Assembly (NCBI GenBank): GCA_037127255.1
Contig: JBANSL010000001.1
Location: 31,223,501-31,287,500 of the forward strand
Direction of reading: 5' to 3'
From: Persicaria tinctoria
Lineage: Eukaryota > Streptophyta > Magnoliopsida > Caryophyllales > Polygonaceae
DNA: 64,000 nt
Below, one piece after another: positions 20,308 to 30,428 of this stretch. Under the pieces are notes generated by a model. That model made no database searches, was not told where the DNA came from, and saw nothing but the letters and a program-made list of their open reading frames with translations. A program made the position numbers and the translations under genes. Numbering within the stretch: position 1 is the first letter of the stretch; each line of letters begins with the position of its first letter.

Positions 20308-22646
20308 TGTTGTTGCAGGAGTTGGTCAAGTATTGAAATAGATGTAAAATATAGTTCAGATAGACTCCCATGTCTCAGCAAATAAATACAAGACTTCCTC
20401 CCGTTGTAGTAAGAGAAAAGTCAGGATCGAATCCACGAGGAAGCACGTCAGCAGTTCTCAGGTAGCTATCAGATTCTCACAGAAGCAGCAGAAAGACACA
20501 GAAACAAACACAGAAGCAAATACAAAAGCAGAAACAAATAATCCCGGCAAGGGCAACTAAAATAAAAGCAAAGAACAAATAAAAGACAGAAAACAAAGCA
20601 AAGCAAAGATGAAAGCAAAAAGCAAATAAAAGCAAGGCAACACACCTGTCGATCTCGACAAACACCAACTCGAGATCGACGAAGGCAAGTAACCCGACAG
20701 CAGTTCGTCGACAACAGAAAACAGGAAGACAAGCAAAGGCAACTCGATCTCGACCACCTCAACTCGAGATCGACAAGAATACGCAAAGACAGAAACATGA
20801 GAAATCGAAAACAGAAAAGAAACCAACTCGACTAAGACAACCTCCCACTCGACCTCGACAACAGTAACTCGAGATCGACAAAAGCTTCGTCTATGTCGAC
20901 TAAGAACAGAAAAAAGACAAAAACTGTAAATTTGCAGAATTTAAAGACAGAACTTAGAAATTCGACGAAATAAATCAATATGCTAAAAGACTTCCAAGGC
21001 TAGGGTTTCAACACCACAACGATAACCATGCAAAAAAACACATAAAGGCATAAAAGATCATGCTTTCCATCAAATAACTTTCGTTATTAACAACTAGGCA
21101 TATAGAGGCTCTCGCATAAACCCTAATTGTTACTAACCCTTTTTCACATAATTAATCCAAGTTGCATTAAGATCACTTTCGCTTCAATAACACAAACAAG
21201 GATCACCTTCAACTCTCGCAAAAGAATCATGCTCATAGGGATAGAAGATGAATCGCACAAAAGATCTGACCTTTATCGCGTCGGCTCACATGGCCACCGT
21301 CGGGCTCACCCCAGCCCCAGAAGTGGGTGGACTACTCACGCCTCATCGCAATCGCAGACATTGATTGATGAAAAGAAACTTGCATTAAAACTAAATTCAA
21401 AGCCTTTACAATCCTGGCAATCAACTTTCGCTGTAAGCCAAAACCTTAAAAACCTTAGAACTCCTAAACTACTCTACTTGTGTCTCTCTGAAATTGAATT
21501 GTGATGGAATTGAATGAATGAAACTGAGCCCCTAGGGCCTTATTTATAGCCTTCATTCCCTAGCTATTCTAGGAAAGAAGATATCTATCTATATCTAAAA
21601 AGCTTAAAAGATAAATAAAAGACATAATGGAAATTAAATCTAAAAATAGGAATTATATCTAAATGTCTTCAATGGATAGAATCTCTCTCTTCATGGTAGA
21701 TCTTGATAGTTTCGGATAGATTTCAGCAACTTCGCGCCCAAGCAACCCTAAGTCGAGTAGGATTCGTCGAACCGCGTCATTCGGCTCTGGAAGCTTCGTC
21801 GACCTCGAGTAGGTCTAGTCGACTTCGAGTAGGGGTCCTGGTCGACTTGGCTTGGTTCGTCGTCTCGGCTAGCTGGTGCTCGACGGACTCGGACATGGCT
21901 CCTGGCGCTCGTCGATGTCGAGTAGACCTAGTCGACCTCGAGTAGACTGGCTTGCCGACTAGGGTTTCTCGAGCGGATCTCCTCGATGGGCTCCGAATCT
22001 GGACTCTGGGCTCGTCGATCTCGACAAGGGCTCGTCGAGGTCGAGTAGGGGTGGTCTGCGTCTTCGTCCTCGGCTTCTCGGCTCGGCACAGCTCGTCGAC
22101 TCCGGACATGGCTCGTCTATCTCGACCAGGGGTACTCGAGATCGAGTAGGGTTCCGGGAGTCGGGTTGTCTCTGACTCAGTGTCCTCGATCAGCTCTGCT
22201 CGACCAGGTCTGCTCGACCATGGCTCGTCGAGATCGAGTAGAGTCTTGTCGATCTCGAGTAGAGTTTTCTCAGCTTTCTGCTCTGTTCTTGAAACGCACT
22301 TTCCCGAGTCCTCGTTCGTCGGATTGACGCATATGACCATGCGTTGGAAAGATCGTTCCGAGGGCTACAACTCTCATGAAGACATCAAAACTTGATTCAG
22401 AACGATGTAAACCGGAAATTGGCCTTCTCTCCATCTGCACCATTCTTGACTTCTCCATGACTTTCCATTAAGCTCCAAAATGCGTCCGATTTCTGCGAAA
22501 TATGACAAAAACTTGTGTAGACCTCCATATATAACAACTAAGCATAAACTGCACATATTTTGTATCATTCAAGCCCAAATGCATGAAATGCATGCAGAAA
22601 TCGATATAAAAGATAATGTAAAACATGGCTAATTAGGCTCACAACA
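20308..22646. mobile_element. Solo LTR (Athila-like) inserted in a coding exon
   Basis: The insert begins TGTTGTTGCAGG and ends CTCACAACA, so its ends are the perfect inverted pair TGTTG/CAACA. It is flanked by the 5-bp duplication CACAC (20303-20307 and 22647-22651). Removing it with one duplication copy restores the conserved NKYTGVLGVYNCQG. No gag or pol frames occur inside its 2,339 bp. It includes GGATCGAATCCACGAGGAA (near 20424), similar in style to the TCGAACCCACAGGGAA of the Athila-like LTR at 5960. It also has two fields of CTCGAG/GTCGAC-type motifs (20640-20890 and 21720-22265). A solo LTR forms by recombination between the two LTRs of a full element. Confidence 0.88.
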
Positions 22647-22686
22647 CACACCTGTGTACTTGTTCATGTTCCATATCTTCAATAAA
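22647..22686 (-). CDS. RFS6: Galactosyltransferase exon 5, first part
   Basis: After a TTGTAG acceptor it reads SLLKIWNMNKYTG and then runs into the solo LTR. The last five bases (22647-22651, plus-strand CACAC) are one copy of the insertion's target duplication. Confidence 0.88.
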
Positions 22687-22843
22687 CTACAACGAGTAAA
22701 GAAAGCGTTATTTAGTCCAATACAAGTAGAGGCGGCAATCGAATGGGTCGGGTTGGGTTTGGATCAGATCAATTTGTTTCAAGTTGGTTTAAATTTTGAT
22801 TATTTCAAATGACATATAATGTATAGTTGCATATGGTCATTAC

Positions 22844-22978
22844 CTCACACCATCACGGGCTGGGTCATTGAACAAGCAATCTTTCGTTGGTCGTCCGGGT
22901 AGTCTGGCTCTAAGAATAGTACCGTCAGGCAACACTAGCTTCTTAAGTATGTCAAAGTTGTGCTTCCCTGGTGGATCA
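22844..22978 (-). CDS. RFS6: Galactosyltransferase exon 4
   Basis: Encodes [37 protein letters not shown] and NDPARDGV, which match the family closely. Acceptor GGCAG, donor GTAATG. Confidence 0.9.
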
Positions 22979-23084
22979 CTGCCATAACAAAACATGAGCT
23001 TGTAGTTGTTTTCCAACCTCCAATTGCAACCAAGTTAAAGACAAGTTACTTGAGTACTAATGTTGACGTCTGTCTTGTACGAAC

Positions 23085-23294
23085 CTGACATAAACCGGTC
23101 CACCGCTGATCCCTCTAGCGGATCCATGGTACTCAGCTGCAGGGTGCTGAGACTGAAACATGTCCCAATCAGGCTGCATGAACTCTCCCAAGAACACACT
23201 ATTGTAGGCCACTGCACCGACGTGAATGGTATGTGACACTGGATCGCTTGGGTAGAAATCATCCGATGCCCTCACCACCGCCGTTTGTTTCGAG
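23085..23294 (-). CDS. RFS6: Galactosyltransferase exon 3
   Basis: Encodes [34 protein letters not shown] and [17 protein letters not shown] carries the general acid/base Asp region of plant GH36 enzymes. Bounded by AACAG acceptor and GTTCGT donor. Confidence 0.9.
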
Positions 23295-23382
23295 CTGTTT
23301 ATACACCAAATCATATCAAAATCGATCTGAAAAAAAAATTATGTTGAACTTGATTTCCCCTCTATAATGTTGTTAGGCTTAC

Positions 23383-24284
23383 CAATACAACGCGTCGGTG
23401 TCATGGCTCATACACGCGATGCATCCATTGTCGGGGAAGTTCCTAGCAATGGATGCATCCAACGCCTGATGATACTGCCTCGTTAGCTCCACCCTTCCGC
23501 CCATCCCCGCCCCTAGGGTCTCCAAAATACATTGCACATCCACCTTGACGCCATCAATGCCATTAGCTGCAAGGTAGCTGTGCAAGTCATTGTAGAACTT
23601 GTAAGCGTTTTTCGGGTTAACGAGTCCTAAGCCCTTCACGACCAATCCGTCTGCCTTCCATCGAGGGTCATTCTCCACCACCCCCTCCGGCAACATTGGA
23701 TACTTCACCAAGGATTCATACTCCTCCATTCCCTTCACCCCGGGGCGAACTCCTCCCCAATACCCAATAATCGCGTGCCACACGTACACATACTTCAATC
23801 CATACTTGTCCTTGGCGATGCTCACAATGTTTCTCATCCCAACCGATGGATCGTCCTTGTTTCTAAACTTTTGATTCTCCTTGATCCCGGTTAGCCTAGC
23901 CACAATCGGGTGTACTTGTTCGGATGATGTTTCCGCCTCTTGATCTTCAGCGACTGACTGCCACCCATCGTCGATTATGACGAACTTGGGAGGGGTGCCA
24001 CCGGAGGAGAGGCTAGCCAAGCCAGCTTCTACCCCCTCTTGGGTGACCTCTTGGTAGAAGGCATCCCAAGTGCACCACCCAAAGTAGTCAATGATACCGG
24101 GTAGCTTCTTCTCGTGGCGTTGTCGGAAGGTCTTGAGATGAAGCTTGACAGCCATCATCGCGTCTGTGATGGTGGCGAAGGGGTCCGTTCCCGCGGTTAC
24201 GAACAACGCATGGGTGAAAGAGGCGGCCTTCGTGTCATCGTCACCGCTTTCCAAGCAAAGCTCTAGCTCATCTTTTGCGTTACC
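23383..24284 (-). CDS. RFS6: Galactosyltransferase exon 2 (catalytic core)
   Basis: The acceptor TTGCAG precedes GGTAACGC (GNAKDELELCLESGD). It encodes FGWCTWDAFY, VIIDDGWQSV, YVWHAIIGYWGGVRPG, GIDGVKVDVQ and ends within ...SHDTDALY at a GTAAGC donor. This is the main (beta/alpha)8 barrel with the nucleophilic Asp of KVDVQ. Confidence 0.92.
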
Positions 24285-24639
24285 CTGCAATGAAAATCAA
24301 AGGTTGATCGAATTGGCACCCATAAGGAAGCTTTTTAGATCACCCTGCTAAGTTTTTTTTCGTAAGCAATTAATTCTGTGCAAAATTTTGATTAGAAACA
24401 CATGTCACTCAATATTTGAATTCGTGAAATGGAATGAAATCACAAATCAAGCTCCATCAATGGAGCTTCCATTGAAACCGATAAAGGGAGAGTTTTCCAA
24501 GATGTCAGAAAATTAACAAAATGAATTACAGCTAATGTTGGCGCCAAAACACTGGTTTTATGGTTGTTGTAACAACCTTACATGAAAAGACTTTTATGCC
24601 CCTCTACCACTTGCTTACCACTGAACATATGTGATCATA

Positions 24640-24655
24640 GCCCCCCCTCAAGCTG
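24640..24655 (-). promoter_or_regulatory. Polypurine tract of the Ty1-copia element
   Basis: Minus-strand CTTGAGGGGGGGC directly before the 3' LTR, primer for plus-strand DNA synthesis. The gag-pol stop codon lies inside it. Confidence 0.8.
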
Positions 24656-27600
24656 GACTGGCCATGGGAACCATAAGGCCAAGCTTGGCTCTAAGAAAGG
24701 TGTGTTGGGAAGCACCAAGAGCTTTAGTGAGGATGTCTGCAAGTTGTAGGGAAGAGGGAACATGGCGAGTAGTGATGAAGCCTTGTTGCACCATTTCTCG
24801 GATGAAATGTGAATCAATCCTGACGTGCTTGGTCCTCTCATGGAACACAGGGTTGATTGCAAGCTGCTGAGCAGACTTGTTGTCACAGTGCAGCTGAATT
24901 GGTAGGGTGACAGGTATGTGAAGATCAGATAGAATGCCTTCAAGCCAAACAAGTTCAGATGCTGCAGTTGACATAGCTCTGTATTCACTTTCAGTTGAGG
25001 ACTTGGAGACTACCTTTTGCTTCTTGGTCTTCCAAGAAATGAGAGAGGAACCTAGAAAAACGCAATAGCCTGTGAGGGATGGCCCAGTATCAAGGCAATT
25101 CCCCCAATCAGCATCACTGTAAGCTGCAATTTGGAGTGAGGAAGATGCAGGATATGACAGTGCCAGGTGAAAGCTGCCCTTCAAATATCTGAGAAGGTAA
25201 ACCAAAGCATTCCAGTGAGGCTTGAGTGGTGTTAGGAGAAATTGGCTGAGCTGCTGGACTGTGTAGGCAATGTCAGGTCGAGTCAAGGTAAGGTAAAGTA
25301 ACCTGCCAACTAGTCTCCTATAATCTTCAGGATTGGAAAGGGGATCACCATGAGAAGTGGAAAGTTTAATACCATGTTGCATAGGAAAGTCTGTGGGCTT
25401 ACAATTCTCCATTTGAGCATCCCTCAATATATCTAGGATATATTTCCTTTGGTTGAAAAGAATCCCTGAAGAGGACCTGGCAATCTCCATGCCAAGGAAG
25501 TACCTAGCAGTGCCAAGATCTTTGATGGTGAACTCCTTGTGAAGAGAGGATTTAGTGTGTGTGATTTCAGAGACTGAATTCCCCATAATGAGCATGTCAT
25601 CGACATACACCAGGGCCACTTTCATGAATGCTCCATCTGTCTTTACAAACAAAGAGTACTCATGAACAGATTGAGTGTAACCAAGTCTGATCATGAACTT
25701 AGTGAGTTCACAATTCCACTGGCGACTAGCCTGTTTAAGACCATATAAGGACCTCTTGAGCTTGCAAACATGGCCAGGAGGAACTGCATACCCAGGAGGT
25801 GACTTCATATAGACTTCTTCATCCAGAAATCCATGCAAAAATGCATTATTGACATCCAACTGGTGCAGCATCCAACCCTTACAAGCAGCTAAAGCCAGAA
25901 TCACCCTCACAGTTGAGAGTTTAGCAACAGGTGAGAATGTTTGTTTGTAATCTTTGTCCTTTACCTGGTTATAGCCTTTAGCAACCAGTCTGGCCTTATA
26001 TCTCTCTATTGAGCCATCAGGTTTGTATTTGATCTTGAAGATCCATTTGCATCCAATGGCCTTTTTCCCATCAGGAAGGGGAGTGACTTGCCAGGTGTGG
26101 TTTGTGGTCAAAGCAGTGAGTTCAGTAGCCATGGTTGTCTCCCAATCAGGATTTCCCTTGGCCTGAGCAAAGGAGTTGGGCTCAAAGGTGTCACACATGT
26201 TAATGAAGGAATCAATGTAGTTGCTGGACAGATGAAGCAGATTCTGAGTGGAGAATACAGCAAATGATTTAGACTGAGAAGAGGAATCTGCCTGCCCTCT
26301 GGATGGAATATTGGAACATATGTACTCTTGGAACTTGGTAGGTCTAGTGGTGTGAGACCTGAGCACCCTTTGCATAGGCTGTGGAAGAGTAGAACCATGG
26401 TCAGTGTGGGAGTTAGTGGAAGAGCTGCCATCACTAACATGGTTAGGAGGAGAGGATGAGAGACTGAGTTGATTCTCAGAGGAGCTAGATGACTGATGAT
26501 TGTGACCATCACCTCCAGGGAAATTAGGATCCAAAGGTGGGGAGGTGGAAGGTGTAAGCTCATGTGTAAGAATGGTGAAGCCCTCCTCATCCTCAAAGGA
26601 CTGATCAACATAACTCTGAAGCTCAGGTTTGGACTGATGTGAGGGCAGTTTATAGGGAAATATATGCTCAACAAACTTCACATGTCTGCTAATGATGACA
26701 GTTCTTTTGTCCAGATCATAGAGTTTAAAGGCTTTCTGACCAACAGGATACCCTATGAAGACACACCTTCTAGCCACAGTGCCTAATTTATCCCTGTAGT
26801 CATTTGGTTGGACTGCATAACACAAGCAACCAATAACCTTCAGTTGATCATATCTAGGGGAAATTTTATAAAGAGCCTCAAAGGGAGATTTCCAGTTCAG
26901 AATAGAGGAGGGTAATTTGTTAATGATGTGTGTGGCACTAAGAATGCATTCTCCCCAAAAATGAGTAGGCAACCCTGCATGGACTCTCAAGGCCCTTGCA
27001 GTCTCAATCAGGTGCCTGTGCTTTCTTTCCACCCGTCCATTTTGTTCATGAACCCCAGGTGCAGTCCTTTGATGCAGTATTCCTCTAGAACTGAAGAGCT
27101 CAACACAACCTCTCTGAGTGAACTCAGCCCCATTATCTGTTCTAATCACCTGAACTGAGGTATGAAATTGAGTTTCAACCAAATTGAGGAAACCTGTGAT
27201 GATTCTGAGCACCTGCTGTTTGTCTTGCATCAAGAACACCCAAGTGGATCTTGTATGATCATCTAGAACAGTAAGAAAGTACCTAGCTCCACACATGGCA
27301 GGAACTTTATAAGGACCCCAAATGTCCATATGCACCAAAGAAAAAGGAAGTGCTGCAAGTGATTCACTTCTATCAAATTTCAACTTGTGAGACTTAGTCA
27401 TAGAACAGGTATCACAAAACATGTCTGAAACATCACCACATTTACTGTCTGGCAAATGATGTAAATTTGAAAAGGACATATGTCCAAGTCTTGCATGAAG
27501 TAACTGAGTATTCTTCAATTTATAACAACTAGAAACAACATGACTGGAAAAACAATGATTGGTCTTGATCACAACATCTCTTCTGCAGCCAAATGCTCTC

Positions 27601-29294
27601 AGCATATACAATCCTCTGCATTCATCTCCTTTGGCAATAACTTGCCTAGTTATAGGGGCCTGTATCCAACAAGACACTTCATCAAAACTCACACAAAGCT
27701 TCTCTGAACATGCTATCTTAGACACAGAAAACAAATTGTGTCCGAAGCTTGGCACAAGAAGAACATCCTTAAGACAAAGTTGGTCACTGATCCAAATGAC
27801 CCCACTTTGCTTAACTGAGATGCAAGTCCCATCAGGTAAACCAAGTCTAATAGGAGTATGCAAATCAACAAGCTCAACAAAAATGTTGCTGTCAAATGCA
27901 ATGTGATCAGTGGCACCTGAGTCCACTATCCACACACCATTTTCAGCCTTGTTCACACCAATAAGAAATGAAACACTTAAGGTACCTGCAAAATGCGTCA
28001 TAGCCTGATTAGCTGAACTGTCCACTGAATCCATAGGCGTCTTTCCCTTCATCATCTTCCAAACTTCCTGAAACACAGCATTGACAATGGCTTGATCTGG
28101 CTTGATTGCTGTCTGGTGAGTCTCAAACCCATGATCAAAGGGACTATCTGGCTGGTTGCTTTCAAACTGAGCAGCAAATTTCCCAGGTTGCTTTGGCCTC
28201 TCTTCATCCTTGGGTCCCCTAAACCACTCAGGGTATCCAATGAGCTTGAAGCAAAATTCCTTGACATGTCCACGTTCCCCACAGTGATCACATTTCCTGT
28301 CCATATTGAACCTTTTGTAGTCTCTCCTTCCTTGATCACTTTGCCTGTATTGCTCATACCTGAACTTTGAAGCTGCATTAGCTTCCACCTCAAATTGCTC
28401 ATCTCTGTTAGTCATAAGAATACTGGATTCTGAAGAAGGAATAGAGGTAACTCCTTTTGACCTCTCAATTTGCACAGCCATTTGATACACTTTGTGAAGA
28501 CCTGGAAACGGATCCTTAGACAGCACATTTCCTCTCAGATGCTCATACACGTCATTCAAACCTAGCAGAAACTGCATTATCTTTGCCTTTTCATCTCTGT
28601 CAACTATCCTTTTAATCACATTACAAGAGCATTGGTTTAAACCTCCACAATTGCAAGTTGGAAGAGGATCCAGTAACTGAATTTCCTCCCAGATTTTCTT
28701 CATTTTCATGAAATATGCACCAACAGACAAGTTCTCTTGCTTAAGATTGCTTAGATCTCTTCTCAATTGAAAGATCAAAGGATCATTCGATTCATAATAT
28801 CTATCCCTGATTTCATCCCAAAGCTCTTTCGAAGATTGAACATATGTCAGACTCTCAGCTACCTCACTGTTTAACGAATTGACTAGCCAGCATTGAATCA
28901 TATAATCCGCACGCACCCATTTCTCATAATCCTCACTCTCCTCAGGAGGTTTAACACAGCTCCCTGTCACAAAACCTAGTTTGGCCTTGGCTCCAAGAGC
29001 CATTCGGATACTACGACTCCAACTAGTGTAATTTGCCCCATTGAACTGTGTAGCGACTAAATTCATGCCTGGATGATCCGAATTTGAAAGGAAATAGGGA
29101 TTAACATGCACATTATTCATACCTTGATTGATATCCCCGAACTGCACTCCCGGAAATCCTGGATTCCCGATGTTCCAGCCTCGTCCAGCTCCCGGAGCTG
29201 GTGGAGTTATAAACACTCCTCTTCCAGCACCTCGTCCATCTCCAGATCCACCGGATCCATGTCCAGGTGTACTCGTCGAACCTCGTCCCGCCAT
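24648..29294 (-). CDS. Ty1-copia gag-pol polyprotein (1,548 aa)
   Basis: One open frame without lesions. Order: Gly-rich N-terminus; copia-type N-terminal gag domain (NSDHPGMNLVATQFNGANY, about residue 70-90); UBN2-like gag; CCHC knuckle CDHCGERGHVKEFC (about 335-348); aspartic protease DSGATDHI (about 455); integrase zinc site HARLGHMSF ... CDTCSM and catalytic D, D, E (HMDIWGPY, IRTDNGAEF, NGRVERKHR); reverse transcriptase with LDVNNAFLHG and YVDDMLIMG (about 1230); RNase H with STESEYRAMSTAASELVWL and the final DILTKAL. The protein would form virus-like particles and copy and insert the element. The stop codon TGA overlaps the polypurine tract. Confidence 0.93.
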   Translation of the reverse strand: MAGRGSTSTPGHGSGGSGDGRGAGRGVFITPPAPGAGRGWNIGNPGFPGVQFGDINQGMNNVHVNPYFLSNSDHPGMNLVATQFNGANYTSWSRSIRMALGAKAKLGFVTGSCVKPPEESEDYEKWVRADYMIQCWLVNSLNSEVAESLTYVQSSKELWDEIRDRYYESNDPLIFQLRRDLSNLKQENLSVGAYFMKMKKIWEEIQLLDPLPTCNCGGLNQCSCNVIKRIVDRDEKAKIMQFLLGLNDVYEHLRGNVLSKDPFPGLHKVYQMAVQIERSKGVTSIPSSESSILMTNRDEQFEVEANAASKFRYEQYRQSDQGRRDYKRFNMDRKCDHCGERGHVKEFCFKLIGYPEWFRGPKDEERPKQPGKFAAQFESNQPDSPFDHGFETHQTAIKPDQAIVNAVFQEVWKMMKGKTPMDSVDSSANQAMTHFAGTLSVSFLIGVNKAENGVWIVDSGATDHIAFDSNIFVELVDLHTPIRLGLPDGTCISVKQSGVIWISDQLCLKDVLLVPSFGHNLFSVSKIACSEKLCVSFDEVSCWIQAPITRQVIAKGDECRGLYMLRAFGCRRDVVIKTNHCFSSHVVSSCYKLKNTQLLHARLGHMSFSNLHHLPDSKCGDVSDMFCDTCSMTKSHKLKFDRSESLAALPFSLVHMDIWGPYKVPAMCGARYFLTVLDDHTRSTWVFLMQDKQQVLRIITGFLNLVETQFHTSVQVIRTDNGAEFTQRGCVELFSSRGILHQRTAPGVHEQNGRVERKHRHLIETARALRVHAGLPTHFWGECILSATHIINKLPSSILNWKSPFEALYKISPRYDQLKVIGCLCYAVQPNDYRDKLGTVARRCVFIGYPVGQKAFKLYDLDKRTVIISRHVKFVEHIFPYKLPSHQSKPELQSYVDQSFEDEEGFTILTHELTPSTSPPLDPNFPGGDGHNHQSSSSSENQLSLSSSPPNHVSDGSSSTNSHTDHGSTLPQPMQRVLRSHTTRPTKFQEYICSNIPSRGQADSSSQSKSFAVFSTQNLLHLSSNYIDSFINMCDTFEPNSFAQAKGNPDWETTMATELTALTTNHTWQVTPLPDGKKAIGCKWIFKIKYKPDGSIERYKARLVAKGYNQVKDKDYKQTFSPVAKLSTVRVILALAACKGWMLHQLDVNNAFLHGFLDEEVYMKSPPGYAVPPGHVCKLKRSLYGLKQASRQWNCELTKFMIRLGYTQSVHEYSLFVKTDGAFMKVALVYVDDMLIMGNSVSEITHTKSSLHKEFTIKDLGTARYFLGMEIARSSSGILFNQRKYILDILRDAQMENCKPTDFPMQHGIKLSTSHGDPLSNPEDYRRLVGRLLYLTLTRPDIAYTVQQLSQFLLTPLKPHWNALVYLLRYLKGSFHLALSYPASSSLQIAAYSDADWGNCLDTGPSLTGYCVFLGSSLISWKTKKQKVVSKSSTESEYRAMSTAASELVWLEGILSDLHIPVTLPIQLHCDNKSAQQLAINPVFHERTKHVRIDSHFIREMVQQGFITTRHVPSSLQLADILTKALGASQHTFLRAKLGLMVPMASPA

Positions 29295-29412
29295 GTGAAC
29301 CAGGAATCACAATTTTCAGCTTTGAAAAAAAACGAAGATCTGAAAAGCTCAGATCTAGCAGCAGCTATGCGACAACGAAAAACTCTTGACAAACCGAGAT
29401 CGGCTCCTTGCA

Positions 29413-29423
29413 CTCTGATACCA
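29413..29423 (-). promoter_or_regulatory. Primer binding site of the Ty1-copia element
   Basis: Minus-strand TGGTATCAGAG, complementary to the 3' end of initiator Met tRNA as in most plant copia elements. It directly abuts the 5' LTR at 29424, which fixes the LTR boundary. Confidence 0.88.
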
Positions 29424-29653
29424 TTTGAATTCGTGAAATGGAATGAAATCACAAATCAAGCTCCATCAATGGAGCTTCCATTGAAACCGATAAAGGGAGA
29501 GTTTTCCAAGATGTCAGAAAATCAACAAAATGAATTACAGCTAATGTTGGCGCCAAAACACTGGTTTTATGGTTGTTGTAACAACCTTACATGAAAAGAC
29601 TTTTATGCCCCTCTACCACTTGCTTACCACTGAACATATGTGATCATACAATA

Positions 29654-30286
29654 CATAAATTCATCAATCTTATTAGGATGGTCCACACGAATCGAGTAAT
29701 TTTATTTATTTTTGCTTATATTGAGCTCATTTAATTTGAGGTTGACCCAAAGCTAAATTTGGAGTCGAACTCAAAATCGTGCTCAAGCTCGTCTTGTTAA
29801 GTAAATGAACGAATTCGAACCAGGATTTGGAGGATTAAATAACTCTACTTGCTCATAAACTTGATTATTAAAAAAAAATTCACAAAATTCGAGCTATTTA
29901 AGGTTAAATCGAGGCGAACCGAGCTTGGAATTGAGCTTAAAAATGTGTTCATATTTGATTCATTTAGTAGATGGATGAGCTCGAACTGAGCTTTTATTGA
30001 GTCGAACTCAAATTACTCGTTTCATATAACAATCTTATCGATGTATGAGATGAACGTCATATCATATCGATATCAGATCTTCAACAATTCGGCATTCAAA
30101 TTCATGTGAAGTCGAATTTAAGCCTTTCTAGATTTCACAATTTTCTTGGAGTAAAACATCAACCAAACAACCCACAATCTTACGGAATCCGGGTTTAAGC
30201 AGATCAGAATTTAATCTAGAATGAAGTCGATGACATATTCAAAGACATTCTGAAAGTCAAATCCGAGTAGTTTGTTAATCAGTTAA

Positions 30287-30363
<77 letters not shown>

Positions 30364-30426
30364 TAAAGCAAACTAAGATCAGAACATTTATCGATCGGTG
30401 ATAAATAATAGGATCAGTAAATATAT
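29654..30426 (-). other. RFS6: Rest of intron 1 of the galactosyltransferase gene
   Basis: Between the copia element and exon 1. Around 29735-30020 it contains several GAGCTCGAAC/TCGAACTCAA-like phrases in both orientations, which suggests an old degenerate TIR element. A long TA run follows. No coding frame. Confidence 0.5.
30289..30358. repeat. (TA)n microsatellite in intron 1
   Basis: About 35 uninterrupted AT repeats, roughly 70 bp from the exon 1 donor site. Confidence 0.97.
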
Positions 30427-30428
30427 AC

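Larger units (their letters stand above)
24415..29648 (-). mobile_element. Intact Ty1-copia retrotransposon in intron 1 of the host gene
   Basis: Two 225-bp LTRs (24415-24639 and 29424-29648) differ at a single noticed base. The element is flanked by CAATA on both sides (24410-24414 and 29649-29653). A tRNA-Met-type primer binding site and a polypurine tract abut the LTRs, and one uninterrupted 1,548-codon gag-pol frame fills the interior. It therefore looks young and potentially autonomous. With this duplication the LTR termini are TA...AA rather than TG...CA. It lies in the same orientation as the host gene, so its LTR could end host transcripts early or start new ones. Confidence 0.92.

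Noticed and set aside
21777..22340. 187-codon minus-strand frame, acidic/basic repeats
   Set aside because: It lies in the CTCGAG/GTCGAC motif field of the solo LTR, which has no gene; the repeat explains the open frame.
20308..22646. A true spliceosomal intron in the last exon of the galactosyltransferase
   Set aside because: TG...CA ends with inverted TGTTG/CAACA, a CACAC duplication and restoration of the conserved frame when one duplication is removed all point to an LTR; splicing at the nearby GT and AG would lose one base.
24415..24639. LTR ends of the copia element placed at TGAATTCG...TGATCA
   Set aside because: With those ends the flanking bases do not match (ATATT against TACAA), whereas the TTTGAATTCG...GATCATA ends give a perfect CAATA duplication and equal LTR lengths next to the primer binding site.
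24645..29300. Copia element read as a host gene of 1,548 codons
   Set aside because: It has gag, protease, integrase, reverse transcriptase and RNase H between LTRs with a target duplication, so it is a retrotransposon.
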